NCBI RefSeq assembly: GCF_000009365.1
Contig: NC_008260.1
Location: 2,327,001-2,391,000, forward strand
DNA length: 64,000 bases
From: Alcanivorax borkumensis SK2
GTDB taxonomy: Bacteria; Pseudomonadota; Gammaproteobacteria; Pseudomonadales; Alcanivoracaceae
Reading direction: 5' to 3'
The stretch's first letter is position 1. Every line of letters starts with the position of its first letter. Under the pieces are notes generated by a model. The model saw nothing but the letters and a program-made list of their open reading frames with translations. It had not been told where the DNA came from and did no database searches. Position numbers and translations under genes: made by a program. Of this stretch, positions 9,293 to 18,301 are shown piece after piece.

Positions 9293-10300
9293 ATGCCTAG
9301 CTCGCCCTCCCAACCCATCGCCATCACTTACGGCGACCCCGCAGGAGTCGGGCCGGACCTAGTGCTATCTCTGCTGGATACCTTCAGTGATGCCCCAATG
9401 GTCATCATCGGTGACCGCCAGGTACTCAGCGAACGAGCGCAACAATTAGGCCTGACGGTGGCGTTAAGTGACTGGCAGCCGGGCGATCTACTACCAGTAG
9501 GCTCCCTGCCCGTATGGCACACCCCAGCCGGCGCCCCTGTCATCGCTGGGCAACCGGACCCGGCCACCGCCGCCGGCACCGTGACCATGCTCACTCGTGC
9601 CGCTCAGGGCTGCCTCAAAGGCACCTTCTCAGCTATGGTCACCGCCCCGGTGGCGAAAAACGTCATTTGCGACGGAGCCGACCCAGCGTTCACCGGCCAT
9701 ACTGAATTTCTCGCCGAACAGGCCGGGGTAAATCAGGTAGTAATGATGCTCACCGCGTCTCCCGGCGGGCAGCCGCTTAGAGTAGCCTTGGCCACCACCC
9801 ACCTGCCCCTAAGCCAGGTACCGGCAGCCATTACTCCAGATAGCCTGATGCGCACCCTGACCATTCTGCGCGACGACCTGATCAGCAAGTACCGCATTAC
9901 CGAACCGCGCATTATGGTACTGGGGCTCAATCCTCACGCCGGCGAAGAGGGCCACCTGGGCCGTGAAGAATTGGATGTAATCATTCCCACGTTGAAACAC
10001 CTACGCGCTAAGGGCATGCAGCTCACCGGCCCTCTTCCCGCCGACACGGCTTTCCAGCCCCATTTACTTGAGCAACACGATGCGGTGCTTGCCATGTATC
10101 ATGACCAAGGCTTGCCGGTGCTCAAGTACGCTGGTTTTGGCGAAGCCATCAATATCACTCTGGGGCTGCCTTTTATTCGCACCTCAGTGGACCATGGCAC
10201 CGCCTTCGATCTGGCAGGCAACGGCACGGCCAGCGCCGGCAGCCTGATCGCCGCCACGCGCCTAGCGTTAACCTTGGCAACACCGCAGCATAATGCCTGA
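9293..10300 (+). CDS. pdxA: 4-hydroxythreonine-4-phosphate dehydrogenase
   Basis: A 335-residue NAD-dependent, divalent-metal enzyme of the pyridoxal 5'-phosphate pathway. It oxidises 4-phosphohydroxy-L-threonine, whose decarboxylated product is condensed by PdxJ. ITYGDPAGVGPDL, the substrate-binding FTGHTEFLAE, GLNPHAGEEGHLGREE and HDQGLPVLKYAGFG are all seen. It is third in the lptD-surA-pdxA-rsmA order conserved in gammaproteobacteria. Confidence 0.95.
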   Translation: MPSSPSQPIAITYGDPAGVGPDLVLSLLDTFSDAPMVIIGDRQVLSERAQQLGLTVALSDWQPGDLLPVGSLPVWHTPAGAPVIAGQPDPATAAGTVTMLTRAAQGCLKGTFSAMVTAPVAKNVICDGADPAFTGHTEFLAEQAGVNQVVMMLTASPGGQPLRVALATTHLPLSQVPAAITPDSLMRTLTILRDDLISKYRITEPRIMVLGLNPHAGEEGHLGREELDVIIPTLKHLRAKGMQLTGPLPADTAFQPHLLEQHDAVLAMYHDQGLPVLKYAGFGEAINITLGLPFIRTSVDHGTAFDLAGNGTASAGSLIAATRLALTLATPQHNA

Positions 10301-10359
10301 CCACACCAGCGCCCTTGCGTTGATTAAGTCACACCACCCGGCCTGACCTGAGATCCGCT

Positions 10360-11202
10360 ATGAAAGAACATCGCACCCGTAAACGCTTTGGCCAGCATTT
10401 TCTGCACGACCGCAACTTGGTCGACCGCATGATCCGCACCCTGGGCCTGCAAACGGGAGACACCTTGGTGGAAATCGGCCCAGGCAGAGGCGCCCTCACC
10501 TATCCACTACTGGAAGAGCTCCCCCATTTGCATGTGGTGGAACTGGACCGGGATCTAATCGCCCTACTGCGCCAAGAAAATACTCCCGAGCGACTGACCA
10601 TCCACGAAAGTGATGCCCTGCGCTTTGATTTCCGCACCCTAAAACCAGCGGACAAGCCCCTGCGGGTGATCGGTAACCTGCCGTACAACATCTCTACCCC
10701 CTTGATCTTTCATCTACTTGCCCAGGCCGACGCCATCAGCGACATGACTTTCATGCTGCAAAAAGAAGTGGTGGAACGGCTCACTGCCAGCCCCGGCACC
10801 CGTGACTGGGGGCGGCTCTCGATCATGGTGCAGTATCATTGCCAGGCGGATTATCTTTTCTTTGTGCCCCCGGAGGCATTCAGCCCCCCTCCACGAGTAG
10901 ACTCCGCCGTGGTCCGGCTAATTCCCCACGACAGCCCGCCCCACCCAGCGGACGACGAAGACCACCTGCGTAAACTGGTGGCCCAGGCCTTTACCCAGCG
11001 CCGCAAGGCAATCCGAAATGGGTTAAAATCTTGGGTTAGCGCCGAGCAATTTCAAGCCGTCGGCATTGATGCCGGCCTACGCCCGGATCAACTGTCCGTG
11101 GCCGACTACGTGGCGCTGGCCAACATCAGCCGCCCGCCGGCCGATGTGGAAGACGCCAACGCACCACACACTGAACAAGGCAAGGGAGACAACAGCCAAT
11201 GA
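10360..11202 (+). CDS. rsmA: 16S rRNA dimethyladenosine transferase
   Basis: A 280-residue SAM-dependent methyltransferase (KsgA) that dimethylates the two adjacent adenines in the 3'-terminal hairpin of 16S rRNA during 30S maturation. RKRFGQHFLHD, the SAM motif EIGPGRGALT and the catalytic NLPYNIS are present, along with the C-terminal QAFTQRRKAIRNGLKS. It overlaps apaG by 4 bp. Confidence 0.96.
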   Translation: MKEHRTRKRFGQHFLHDRNLVDRMIRTLGLQTGDTLVEIGPGRGALTYPLLEELPHLHVVELDRDLIALLRQENTPERLTIHESDALRFDFRTLKPADKPLRVIGNLPYNISTPLIFHLLAQADAISDMTFMLQKEVVERLTASPGTRDWGRLSIMVQYHCQADYLFFVPPEAFSPPPRVDSAVVRLIPHDSPPHPADDEDHLRKLVAQAFTQRRKAIRNGLKSWVSAEQFQAVGIDAGLRPDQLSVADYVALANISRPPADVEDANAPHTEQGKGDNSQ

Positions 11203-11615
11203 GCGTCACCGAACCAGGTAGCGACAACACCGCCAACGGCGACTCCAATCACAACATACAGATATCGGTGGAAACCGAATTTCTACCCGATCAGAGTGAT
11301 GAAGAAAGCCAACGCTGGGTCTTTGCCTACCACATTAGCATTCTCAACAAAGGCTCTGTCAGCGCCCGTTTGCTAACCCGCCACTGGGTGATCACCGACG
11401 GCGAAGAGCGCGTTCAGGAAGTCCATGGCGAGGGGGTTATCGGCGAACAACCCCACATCGCCCCCGGCCAAACCTTCCGCTACACCAGCGGTGCCATTCT
11501 GGAAACGGAGGTGGGCAGCATGCGCGGCAGTTACCAGATGATCGCCGAAGACGGCAGCCACTTCGATGCACAGGTTCCGGCCTTCACCCTAGCCGCACCA
11601 CATGCATTGCACTGA
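11199..11615 (+). CDS. apaG: ApaG protein
   Basis: A 138-residue single-domain protein of the ApaG/DUF525 fold (fibronectin III-like). The conserved stretch RLLTRHWVITDGEERVQEVHGEGVIGEQP is visible (first 20: RLLTRHWVITDGEERVQEVH). The biochemical role is not settled; it is co-transcribed with rsmA and apaH in many proteobacteria. The N-terminal 25 residues are a low-complexity Asn/Asp/Ser extension. Confidence 0.93.
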   Translation: MSVTEPGSDNTANGDSNHNIQISVETEFLPDQSDEESQRWVFAYHISILNKGSVSARLLTRHWVITDGEERVQEVHGEGVIGEQPHIAPGQTFRYTSGAILETEVGSMRGSYQMIAEDGSHFDAQVPAFTLAAPHALH

Positions 11616-11631
11616 ATGCGCTGGAGGCCCT

Positions 11632-11745
11632 ATGCCTGACGCCCAACATATGGCCGATGGGGACATCATTGTTTTAGCCCGTAAAAGCGCAAGCGTCGAG
11701 CATCAAGCACCCAGCATCAGGCGTATCACCGGAGACGCCTTATGA
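11632..11745 (+). CDS. Possible 37-residue leader ORF coupled to apaH
   Basis: ATG at 11632 lies 5 bases after GGAGG and opens a 37-codon frame, beginning MPDAQHMADGDIIVLARKSA, whose TGA overlaps the apaH ATG (ATGA). It has no recognisable domain. The ribosome site and the 4-bp overlap argue for translation, perhaps as a coupling leader for apaH. Short frames of this size also occur by chance, so this stays tentative. Confidence 0.35.
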   Translation: MPDAQHMADGDIIVLARKSASVEHQAPSIRRITGDAL

Positions 11746-12548
11746 GCGATTACGCCATTGGCGATCTGCAGGGCTGCCTAGGCGCGTTTGACTGTTTGCT
11801 GGAAAAGCTTAGCTTCAATGCCGACCGCGACCGCCTGTTTCTCGCGGGAGACCTGGTCAACCGGGGGCCGGACTCACTAGGCACCCTGCGGCGCGTCCAC
11901 GCCCTGCGCGACAATGTACATACCGTGCTAGGCAACCACGACCTACACCTGCTGGCCGTGGCCAACGGCACCATTCCCAGTAAACGTAAAGACACTCTCA
12001 GCGAAATTTTAAACGCACCGGATCGTGATGAACTGCTGGGCTGGCTACAACAACAACCGCTGCTTATTAACCTACCAGAACATAATGCAGTGATGACCCA
12101 CGCCGGCATTCCGCCGCTGTGGTCACTGGCCCAGGCCAGCCAGCGCGCAGCGGAAGTGGAAACCGTGCTGCGTAACCACTCGGCCGGCACATTTTTTACT
12201 CACATGTACGGCAATACCCCCGCCGGCTGGGACGAGAAGCTGAGTGGCCCAGACCGCTGGCGGGTGATCACCAACCACTTCACCCGCATGCGTTTTGTAG
12301 ATCAGGCCGCAGAGCTGGACCTGACTAGCAAAGGTGAGCCCGACTTGCCCCCCGCCGGGTTCATTCCCTGGTTCCAGCACCCCGGCCGAATCGTCACCGA
12401 TACTCGCATCCTGTTCGGCCACTGGGCTGCCCTGCAAGGCCACAGTGGCGTCGACAAGGTCGACGCACTAGACACCGGGTGCGTGTGGGGAGGGTCCTTA
12501 ACTGCACTACGGCTAGACGACTTGGTTCGCATTCAGTGCCACTGCTAG
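11742..12548 (+). CDS. apaH: Bis(5'-nucleosyl)-tetraphosphatase, symmetrical
   Basis: A 268-residue metallophosphatase that splits Ap4A into two ADP and removes Np4N RNA caps. The calcineurin-like motifs GDLQGC, GDLVNRGPDS and GNHDLH are in order, with THAGIPPLW later. It converges with and overlaps the exporter gene on the opposite strand by 4 bp. Confidence 0.95.
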   Translation: MSDYAIGDLQGCLGAFDCLLEKLSFNADRDRLFLAGDLVNRGPDSLGTLRRVHALRDNVHTVLGNHDLHLLAVANGTIPSKRKDTLSEILNAPDRDELLGWLQQQPLLINLPEHNAVMTHAGIPPLWSLAQASQRAAEVETVLRNHSAGTFFTHMYGNTPAGWDEKLSGPDRWRVITNHFTRMRFVDQAAELDLTSKGEPDLPPAGFIPWFQHPGRIVTDTRILFGHWAALQGHSGVDKVDALDTGCVWGGSLTALRLDDLVRIQCHC

Positions 12549-13465
12549 GCGTCAGCCTTCGTTAGTTGCTTCAGCTGGCGGCGTATCTTGTGGTCCCCCA
12601 GCAGAAACAGCGACAGTGCCAGCACGATTAACGCGGCACCCACCAGCACCAGTACCCCCAAGCTTTCACCATTGAGCAGGCTTCCCAACGACAATGCCAA
12701 CACCGGCGTAATCAGCGTCACTAACGCCACCGTCGCCGCCGACAGCCGGGCCAACACTTGGTAATAGCAATAAAACCCCAACAACGAACCAAACACCGCC
12801 AGATACAGTATCGCGGACAAGCCCCGGTAATCGCCGCTAAAGCTCAGCGTCTGCCCGGTAATGGCCATGCCAATGGCATAACAGGGTAACGACAGCAACA
12901 AACCGCCCACGGTTTGCTGCATAGGCTGCAGCCCAGCTCCCACTCGCTGCACCGCAATGCCACTGCCGGCAAACAAGGTCACAGCGCTAAGCATCCACAG
13001 CAAACCCACTCCCCGGCCGCCCATCCCCTGCCCGGCGACCAGCACCTGCAGGCTGTCATCAAACACCAGCACCAACCCGGCTAAACCAATTAGGCAGGCG
13101 CTCCAATGCCAGCGGTTAAGGCGCAGACCGCCCGGCAAGGCTTGCAACATCAGGCCGGACAACAGCGGCGCCAGCCCAAAAATCACTGAAATTAACCCGG
13201 AAGGAAGGTGAACCGCCGCCATATAGCTACAGCCCATAGCGCCAAAAATACCCGGCAGAGACGCCAAATAGCTGAGACGCGCGCGAGCATGCAACGGCAA
13301 AGGTTGGCGCTTTATCCATAACCAACCCAGCCCCAGCAACGCAGCAATACCCATGCGCACACCGGCCGCCGCCAGCGGCGCCATGGCGTCACCACTCCAT
13401 TTAATCCCCAATGGAGTGGTTGCCCACACCGCCACCACAATCAAATACGCTGCCAAGGTTGGCAT
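12545..13465 (-). CDS. EamA/DMT-family inner membrane exporter
   Basis: A 306-residue membrane protein of the drug/metabolite transporter superfamily, with two EamA repeats and about ten hydrophobic segments (for example AAYLIVVAVWATTPLGIKWS at the N-terminus). Members export amino acids, nucleosides or metabolites; the substrate is not predictable here. The start at 13465 was chosen because AAGGAGA stands 5 bases upstream, giving MPTLAAYLIV. The C-terminus is a basic cytoplasmic tail. Confidence 0.85.
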   Translation of the reverse strand: MPTLAAYLIVVAVWATTPLGIKWSGDAMAPLAAAGVRMGIAALLGLGWLWIKRQPLPLHARARLSYLASLPGIFGAMGCSYMAAVHLPSGLISVIFGLAPLLSGLMLQALPGGLRLNRWHWSACLIGLAGLVLVFDDSLQVLVAGQGMGGRGVGLLWMLSAVTLFAGSGIAVQRVGAGLQPMQQTVGGLLLSLPCYAIGMAITGQTLSFSGDYRGLSAILYLAVFGSLLGFYCYYQVLARLSAATVALVTLITPVLALSLGSLLNGESLGVLVLVGAALIVLALSLFLLGDHKIRRQLKQLTKADA

Positions 13466-13644
13466 GCCGTTCTCCTTAAATGAGCCACACGTTTTAAGCG
13501 ACAAAGCGGTCTCGGTTTTTTTTATTCTGAAGCAACAAGCGCGACCAAATGTTGGTGCGCGGCTACAGCGATATCCGCCAGAAAAACCTATTCCGTGGTG
13601 TAGCTTGCAGCGGGTTTACGGCCTACCACCTTCCCCCCTAAACG

Positions 13645-13680
13645 AAAAAAGGCCGCAGGTCGGGGGACGCTGCGGCCTTC
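13645..13680 (-). terminator. Intrinsic terminator of the candidate small RNA
   Basis: Stem AAGGCCGCA/TGCGGCCTT (13649-13657 with 13671-13679) with a 13-nt loop. Read on the minus strand it ends in TTTTTT (13650-13645). Its T-run direction shows that it stops minus-strand transcription, although no protein gene on that strand ends here. Confidence 0.7.
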
Positions 13681-13770
13681 TTGCAAAACTGAAACGTTCA
13701 GTCACACAGCCGTCGTCCCTGTGCTCGCCATTGGCGAGTACAGTGGTCTACGACTAAAGAGTTCAGTTTC
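13645..13770 (-). ncRNA. Candidate small RNA upstream of and divergent from cca
   Basis: On the minus strand a promoter-like pair (TTGAGC, 17 bp, TCTAGT) is followed by about 125 nt of non-coding sequence ending in a strong hairpin and a run of six T. The transcript would be highly structured: its 5' end ACTGAAAC (13773-13766) is exactly complementary to GTTTCAGT just before the terminator (13695-13688), closing a long domain. Inside are hairpins CTCGCC-AAT-GGCGAG and CACAG...CTGTG. No protein frame fits. I do not recognise the family. Confidence 0.5.
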
Positions 13771-13775
13771 AGTAC

Positions 13776-13804
13776 ACTAGAAAGCATGCGACCATTCTGC
13801 TCAA
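13776..13804 (-). promoter_or_regulatory. Sigma-70-like promoter for the candidate small RNA
   Basis: On the minus strand TTGAGC (13804-13799) and TCTAGT (13781-13776) are separated by exactly 17 bp, each matching four of six consensus positions. It lies immediately upstream of the cca start on the other strand, so the two promoters may interfere. Confidence 0.4.
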
Positions 13805-13823
13805 GATAACGAGAGCGCACAAG

Positions 13824-15056
13824 ATGAATGTCTATCTAGTGGGCGGCGCAGTGCGAGATTCGCTGCTCGGCCTCCCCGTGACGGAAAAAGATTGGGTCGT
13901 GGTCGGTGCCACCCCGAAGGAAATGGAAGCCAACGGGTTCCGCCCCGTGGGCAAAGATTTCCCCGTATTCCTGCATCCAAAAACACAGGAAGAATACGCC
14001 CTGGCCAGAACCGAACGGAAATCCGGCCACGGTTATGGCGGCTTTACCTTCCATGCCGCCAGCACAGTCTCTCTAGAAGAGGATCTGATTCGCCGCGACC
14101 TGACCATCAATGCCATGGCGCAAGCCCGTGGTGGTGAAATCATCGACCCGTTCAATGGCCGCGTGGATCTCAAAGCTCGCCTATTGCGCCATGTTTCCCC
14201 CGCTTTTGCCGAAGACCCCTTACGAGTATTGCGGGTTGCCCGTTTTGCCGCTCGCTACCACTGGCTAGGGTTTCAGGTGGCCGATGACACACTTATGTTG
14301 ATGAAACAACTGAGCGACTCCGGTGAGCTGGGTTATCTTGTCGCTGAGCGGGTTTGGAAAGAAACCAGCCGAGCGCTCATGGAGCGCGATCCTCAGGTAT
14401 TCTTTCAGGTACTTCACCGCTGCGGCGCACTGCATGCCTTATTTCCAGAACTTGCCGCGTTGGATGGCGTACCTCAACCGGAACAACACCATCCGGAAGT
14501 GGACACCCTGCTTCATCAATTCCTATGCCTTAAGCAAGCCGCTCGGCTCGGCTTAAGCCTTAACGCTCGCTATGCATTGCTCTGCCATGATCTAGGTAAG
14601 GGTAAAACCCCAAAGGAAGAGTGGCCCCGACACATTGCCCACGAAATCCGCAGCGCTCGTTTAAGCAAAAAGGTATCAAAGCGATTGAAAGTTCCCAAGG
14701 AAGCCGCAACCTTGGCCACCTTAGTCGCTGAGTTCCATACTCACAGCCACCGTGCATTGGAACTGAAACCGGCCACGGTGTGGAAACTGTTCAAGTCGCT
14801 GGATATCCTTCGTCGCCCGGAGCGACTAACGGATTTCTTGGGAGCCTGTGAAGCCGACGCGCGGGGCCGCACCAGTTTCGAAAACCGCGAGTATCCTCAA
14901 GCCTCCTATCTACAGGGCGCGGCAGATGCCGCACGCCAGGTAGATATACAGGCGCTGCAGGCCCAAGGCCACGAAGGTCCGGCACTGGGGGAAGCGATTG
15001 AGCAAGCCCGCATTGATGCCATCGCCACCTTTAAACAACAGGAGCTGAACCCCTGA
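13824..15056 (+). CDS. cca: CCA-adding tRNA nucleotidyltransferase (multifunctional)
   Basis: A 410-residue class II nucleotidyltransferase that builds or repairs the 3' CCA of tRNAs. The N-terminal catalytic domain has [12 protein letters not shown], the DKD-type metal site TEKDWVVVG and [12 protein letters not shown]-terminal HD domain (CHDLGKG, about residue 255) carries the phosphatase/phosphodiesterase activities of the long enterobacterial-type enzyme. It is followed directly by a pteridine reductase whose ATG overlaps its stop by one base. Confidence 0.95.
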   Translation: MNVYLVGGAVRDSLLGLPVTEKDWVVVGATPKEMEANGFRPVGKDFPVFLHPKTQEEYALARTERKSGHGYGGFTFHAASTVSLEEDLIRRDLTINAMAQARGGEIIDPFNGRVDLKARLLRHVSPAFAEDPLRVLRVARFAARYHWLGFQVADDTLMLMKQLSDSGELGYLVAERVWKETSRALMERDPQVFFQVLHRCGALHALFPELAALDGVPQPEQHHPEVDTLLHQFLCLKQAARLGLSLNARYALLCHDLGKGKTPKEEWPRHIAHEIRSARLSKKVSKRLKVPKEAATLATLVAEFHTHSHRALELKPATVWKLFKSLDILRRPERLTDFLGACEADARGRTSFENREYPQASYLQGAADAARQVDIQALQAQGHEGPALGEAIEQARIDAIATFKQQELNP

Positions 15057-15793
15057 TGAACGCCCCCGTCGCCCTGGTTACCGGCAGCGCCCGCCGTATT
15101 GGCGCCCAGATTGTTCGCACCCTGCATCAGCACGGGATGCGGGTGATCATTCATTACCGGGGTAGCCAGGAAGAAGCCGAGAGCCTGGCCGCCGAGCTGA
15201 ATCAGCTACGCCCCGGTAGTGCAGGGTTACTGCAAGCCGATTTGGACCAACCCGCCGCCGTGCGCCAACTGGCCAGCGACGCCCTTGCCTGTTTTGGCCA
15301 GCTGGATTTACTTGTCAACAATGCGTCCAGCTTTTACCCCACCCCCATAGAACAGGCAAACGACAGCGACTGGGAAAAGCTGATTCACAGCAACCTGCGC
15401 GCCCCCTTTATTCTCAGCCAGCAGCTGGCGCCTGCATTACGTGAGCAACAGGGCTGCATTATCAATATTGTCGATGTTTACGCAGAAAAACCGCTGCAAA
15501 CGCATACCCTGTATTGCATGGCCAAAGCCGGCCTTGCGATGATGACCAAAAGCTTGGCTCGGGAACTGGGACCAGAGATTCGCGTCAACGGCGTATCCCC
15601 GGGGCCCATTCTATGGCCAGAAGCCGGGCAGATGAACCAGCAGGCCATCCAAGACGCCACCGCCCTGAAACGCAGCGGCGAGCCGGATGACATTGCCAAC
15701 ACGGTTTACTGGTTGGCTACTGCCGCCCCCTTTATTACCGGACAAATATTGGCCGTGGACGGGGGGCGGTCACTGGCCTTACAAGGAAGCTAA
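15056..15793 (+). CDS. Pteridine reductase / short-chain dehydrogenase (FolM-like)
   Basis: A 245-residue NADPH-dependent SDR. The cofactor motif TGSARRIG with arginines is the pteridine-reductase type rather than the ordinary TGxxxGIG. NNASSFYPTP and the catalytic YCMAKAG (Tyr-x3-Lys) follow, and SPGPILWPE fits dihydromonapterin/dihydrofolate reductases. The folK/folB pair 1.5 kb away supports a folate/pterin role. A general SDR cannot be excluded. Confidence 0.82.
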   Translation: MNAPVALVTGSARRIGAQIVRTLHQHGMRVIIHYRGSQEEAESLAAELNQLRPGSAGLLQADLDQPAAVRQLASDALACFGQLDLLVNNASSFYPTPIEQANDSDWEKLIHSNLRAPFILSQQLAPALREQQGCIINIVDVYAEKPLQTHTLYCMAKAGLAMMTKSLARELGPEIRVNGVSPGPILWPEAGQMNQQAIQDATALKRSGEPDDIANTVYWLATAAPFITGQILAVDGGRSLALQGS

Positions 15794-15827
15794 AAACAAA
15801 ACATGAGAAGGGCTCTCGGGGGCATCC

Positions 15828-16265
15828 ATGAACATGATAAGAATAATACTGCTGTCACTGGCGACGGCCTCTGCCAGCGCAGAAATCTATCGTTGGAAGG
15901 ACGCCAATGGCAACTGGCAATTTGGCGACAGGGCGCCACAGGCAGAACATGAAACTCTGGACATAAAACCGCCCCCTAAGATTGGCCAAGATGACGCTCT
16001 AGATATCCATGCCCGTACCCAGCGGCTACTCCAAAGCCAGCAAACCCAAGCCCGCCATAAAGCACTGGCAGAAAAAAACGCACGCGATGAATACCGGGAA
16101 CGGTTTGCGCAACCCTGCAAACAGGCAGAAAAGCGGCTTGAGCAAATGAGAGGGCCTTTCGTCTATGTGAATGAAGACGGAACCCACCGCAACGCCAACG
16201 CCGAAGAGGTCGCCGCAGACCAAAAGAAAACCCAGAAATGGATCGACGAACATTGCGACTTCTAA
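15828..16265 (+). CDS. Secreted DUF4124 domain protein
   Basis: A 145-residue protein with a short signal peptide (IRIILLSLATASASA) and the DUF4124 core EIYRWKDANGNWQFGDRAP right after it. The rest is charged, probably helical, with a single C-terminal Cys pair region. The function of DUF4124 is unknown; the domain occurs in periplasmic proteins of proteobacteria. It overlaps the next gene, another DUF4124 protein, by 28 bp. Confidence 0.8.
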   Translation: MNMIRIILLSLATASASAEIYRWKDANGNWQFGDRAPQAEHETLDIKPPPKIGQDDALDIHARTQRLLQSQQTQARHKALAEKNARDEYRERFAQPCKQAEKRLEQMRGPFVYVNEDGTHRNANAEEVAADQKKTQKWIDEHCDF

Positions 16266-17170
16266 CGCTTTTTCTCGTTCTTTTCAGTACCGGCGCCCAA
16301 GCGGATATTTTTCAATGGCAGGATGCCAGCGGCAAGCTGCATTTCGGTGATCGGCCACCAGAGGGCGCCCAAACCAAAACCATCACTCCGAATATCAGCC
16401 CGCAACTCAAAGACCTGGAAATCCACGTTAAGCGCCAGGATTTCACCCTGACCGGCGACTTGCAGCAACACACCTTAGATAACATTCGCCACATCTACCA
16501 ACGCTACCGCCGGGACTTCGGGCTAGACCTACATGGCACCGCAGAAGTGAACGTGTTTCTGATTGAAAAACAGGACGATTTTCAACAATGGATGGTTGAG
16601 CGGATTGGCTCCAGCAGCCGTCATTATGCCGGCGTGTTCATTCCTGCAACCAACGAAGTTGCCGTGTGGAAATGGGCCGAAAATGAACAACAAGTAGCCC
16701 AAACCATTCTTCATGAATCCAGCCATGTGTTGCTCTACCAATTATCGCCATCAGCCCCGGTGTGGCTACAGGAAGGGCTAGCGCAATACTTCCAAACCCT
16801 GGAAACACAACCGGACGGGCGCCAGAGAATCAGCGCCCTGCCCGATGCCCAAAAACGCATTCAGACCTGGGTTGAACAACAGCGCCTGATTACCCTGCGG
16901 CAGTATTTGTCCCTGGATGATGCTCAATGGCGCAAGATGGCTCACCAGCTCAACGCCATTCCCTACACCGTTGCTTGGGCAACCACCGCCTTTCTCATGT
17001 CCAAACCCGTGGGCCGTTCTATTTTGCGGCAATTGCTTCAGGATCTGGAAAAAAACCATCAGAGGCCAACGCTTCAACGTATCGACCACCTCTATCCCGG
17101 TGGCCTCTCTCGGCTGGAATACGATTTCTTCCGTTGGGCGCAAAGCGATATGACACCGCATTGGTATTGA
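16238..17170 (+). CDS. DUF4124-containing gluzincin metallopeptidase (peptidase MA-like)
   Basis: A 310-residue exported protein with a signal peptide (LRLLTLFLVLFSTGAQA), a DUF4124 module (DIFQWQDASGKLHFGDRPPE) and then a zinc-protease domain with HESSH at 159-163 and a downstream Glu (LQEGLAQYF, E179), the gluzincin ligand set. It is expected to be periplasmic; the substrate is unknown. The start inside the preceding gene is required by the signal peptide and suggests translational coupling. Confidence 0.82.
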   Translation: MDRRTLRLLTLFLVLFSTGAQADIFQWQDASGKLHFGDRPPEGAQTKTITPNISPQLKDLEIHVKRQDFTLTGDLQQHTLDNIRHIYQRYRRDFGLDLHGTAEVNVFLIEKQDDFQQWMVERIGSSSRHYAGVFIPATNEVAVWKWAENEQQVAQTILHESSHVLLYQLSPSAPVWLQEGLAQYFQTLETQPDGRQRISALPDAQKRIQTWVEQQRLITLRQYLSLDDAQWRKMAHQLNAIPYTVAWATTAFLMSKPVGRSILRQLLQDLEKNHQRPTLQRIDHLYPGGLSRLEYDFFRWAQSDMTPHWY

Positions 17171-17256
17171 GAGACACAGCACGGAACACGTTGCATCTCA
17201 GGCCTACCGATAGCTGCCGGTTTGCACCGACATGTCGCTAACGCAATCTACAAAAA

Positions 17257-17769
17257 CTATTGTTTCTTGCCGCCGAACGGCACTACCCATAAGTTCTGCC
17301 CGCTGAAATCAGCCGCGTCCAACAATGCCCGGTAGGATGCACGGGTTTGCGGGTGCATGGCATCCGGGGCCAGATCGACCAGGGGTTTTAGAACAAAAGC
17401 ATGCTTGAGAATTTCGTCCCGGGGCAGCTGCACACCCTCTATCTCACCCACACAATCATTGTAGGTGAGAATATCAATATCCAAGGTTCGGCTTGAAAAC
17501 TTTTTCTCGCCCCGCACCCGACCATGCTCCTTTTCGATCTCTTTTAGACAGGCAGCCAGTTCTCCCACACTCAAGGCTGTCTTCAGCCCCACCACTAGGT
17601 TGTAAAAGGCATCACCATCGAAACCCACCGCTTCACTTTCGTACACCGGGCTGATCGACAAGGGGGAAAATGCCCGCTTTAGGGCATCTAACCCAGAGCT
17701 AATATTGTGCTCACGGTCGATATTGGAGCCCAGGCTTAGAAATACCTGAGCCTGAGACACGTCAGGCAT
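17257..17769 (-). CDS. folK: 2-amino-4-hydroxy-6-hydroxymethyldihydropteridine pyrophosphokinase
   Basis: A 170-residue HPPK that pyrophosphorylates 6-hydroxymethyl-7,8-dihydropterin in folate synthesis. FLSLGSNIDRE at the start, EHGRVRGEKKFSSRTLDIDI with the paired catalytic aspartates, and LPRDEILKHAFVLKPL are diagnostic. The ATG at 17769 overlaps the folB stop by 8 bp; the upstream TTG start would only extend into folB. Confidence 0.93.
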   Translation of the reverse strand: MPDVSQAQVFLSLGSNIDREHNISSGLDALKRAFSPLSISPVYESEAVGFDGDAFYNLVVGLKTALSVGELAACLKEIEKEHGRVRGEKKFSSRTLDIDILTYNDCVGEIEGVQLPRDEILKHAFVLKPLVDLAPDAMHPQTRASYRALLDAADFSGQNLWVVPFGGKKQ

Positions 17770-18124
17770 TGGGACGCACACCCCGCTCAATGATCACCCC
17801 CACATCACGGGCGCCGCGCAAAGCGCCCGGCTTGCTGAGTCGCAATTTTAGCCACGGCACACTGAACTCATTCAACACCAGCTGCGCCACATTCTCCGCC
17901 AGAGTTTCCACCAACTGAAATTCACTGCCTTCAATAAAGGTGATCAACCGCTTGCCAATGGCTTTGTAATCCAATGCATCATCAATGTGATCCGAGGCCG
18001 CTCCTTTGCAAATATCTGCCGCCATTTCCAGATCCAGACTCACGGTCTGGCGGATGCGACGCTCCCAATCGAAAATGCCGATTACCGTATCCACTTTCAA
18101 ATCATTGATATAAACAATATCCAT
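17762..18124 (-). CDS. folB: Dihydroneopterin aldolase
   Basis: A 120-residue DHNA/epimerase that converts dihydroneopterin to hydroxymethyldihydropterin, the substrate of FolK encoded next. MDIVYINDLKVDTVIGIFDWER, DYKAIGKRLITFIEGSEFQL (active-site region) and LVETLAENVAQLVL are typical. The start at 18124 has AAGAGAG upstream. It is divergent from plsY. Confidence 0.93.
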   Translation of the reverse strand: MDIVYINDLKVDTVIGIFDWERRIRQTVSLDLEMAADICKGAASDHIDDALDYKAIGKRLITFIEGSEFQLVETLAENVAQLVLNEFSVPWLKLRLSKPGALRGARDVGVIIERGVRPNA

Positions 18125-18301
18125 ACTGGCTCTCTTGCCGTGGCATTCATCGACGCTAGCGCACTGGATGAATCCCATTTCAGGTAATCAGATGTTACGC
18201 TTGCAGCTCAGGCAGCAATGGGATGCTGTGTACAATGGCCCCAAAGCACTACTTGGGTGCCAATTTCGCTGCCTCAGCGATGTGATGGGAGATTATAACC
18301 G

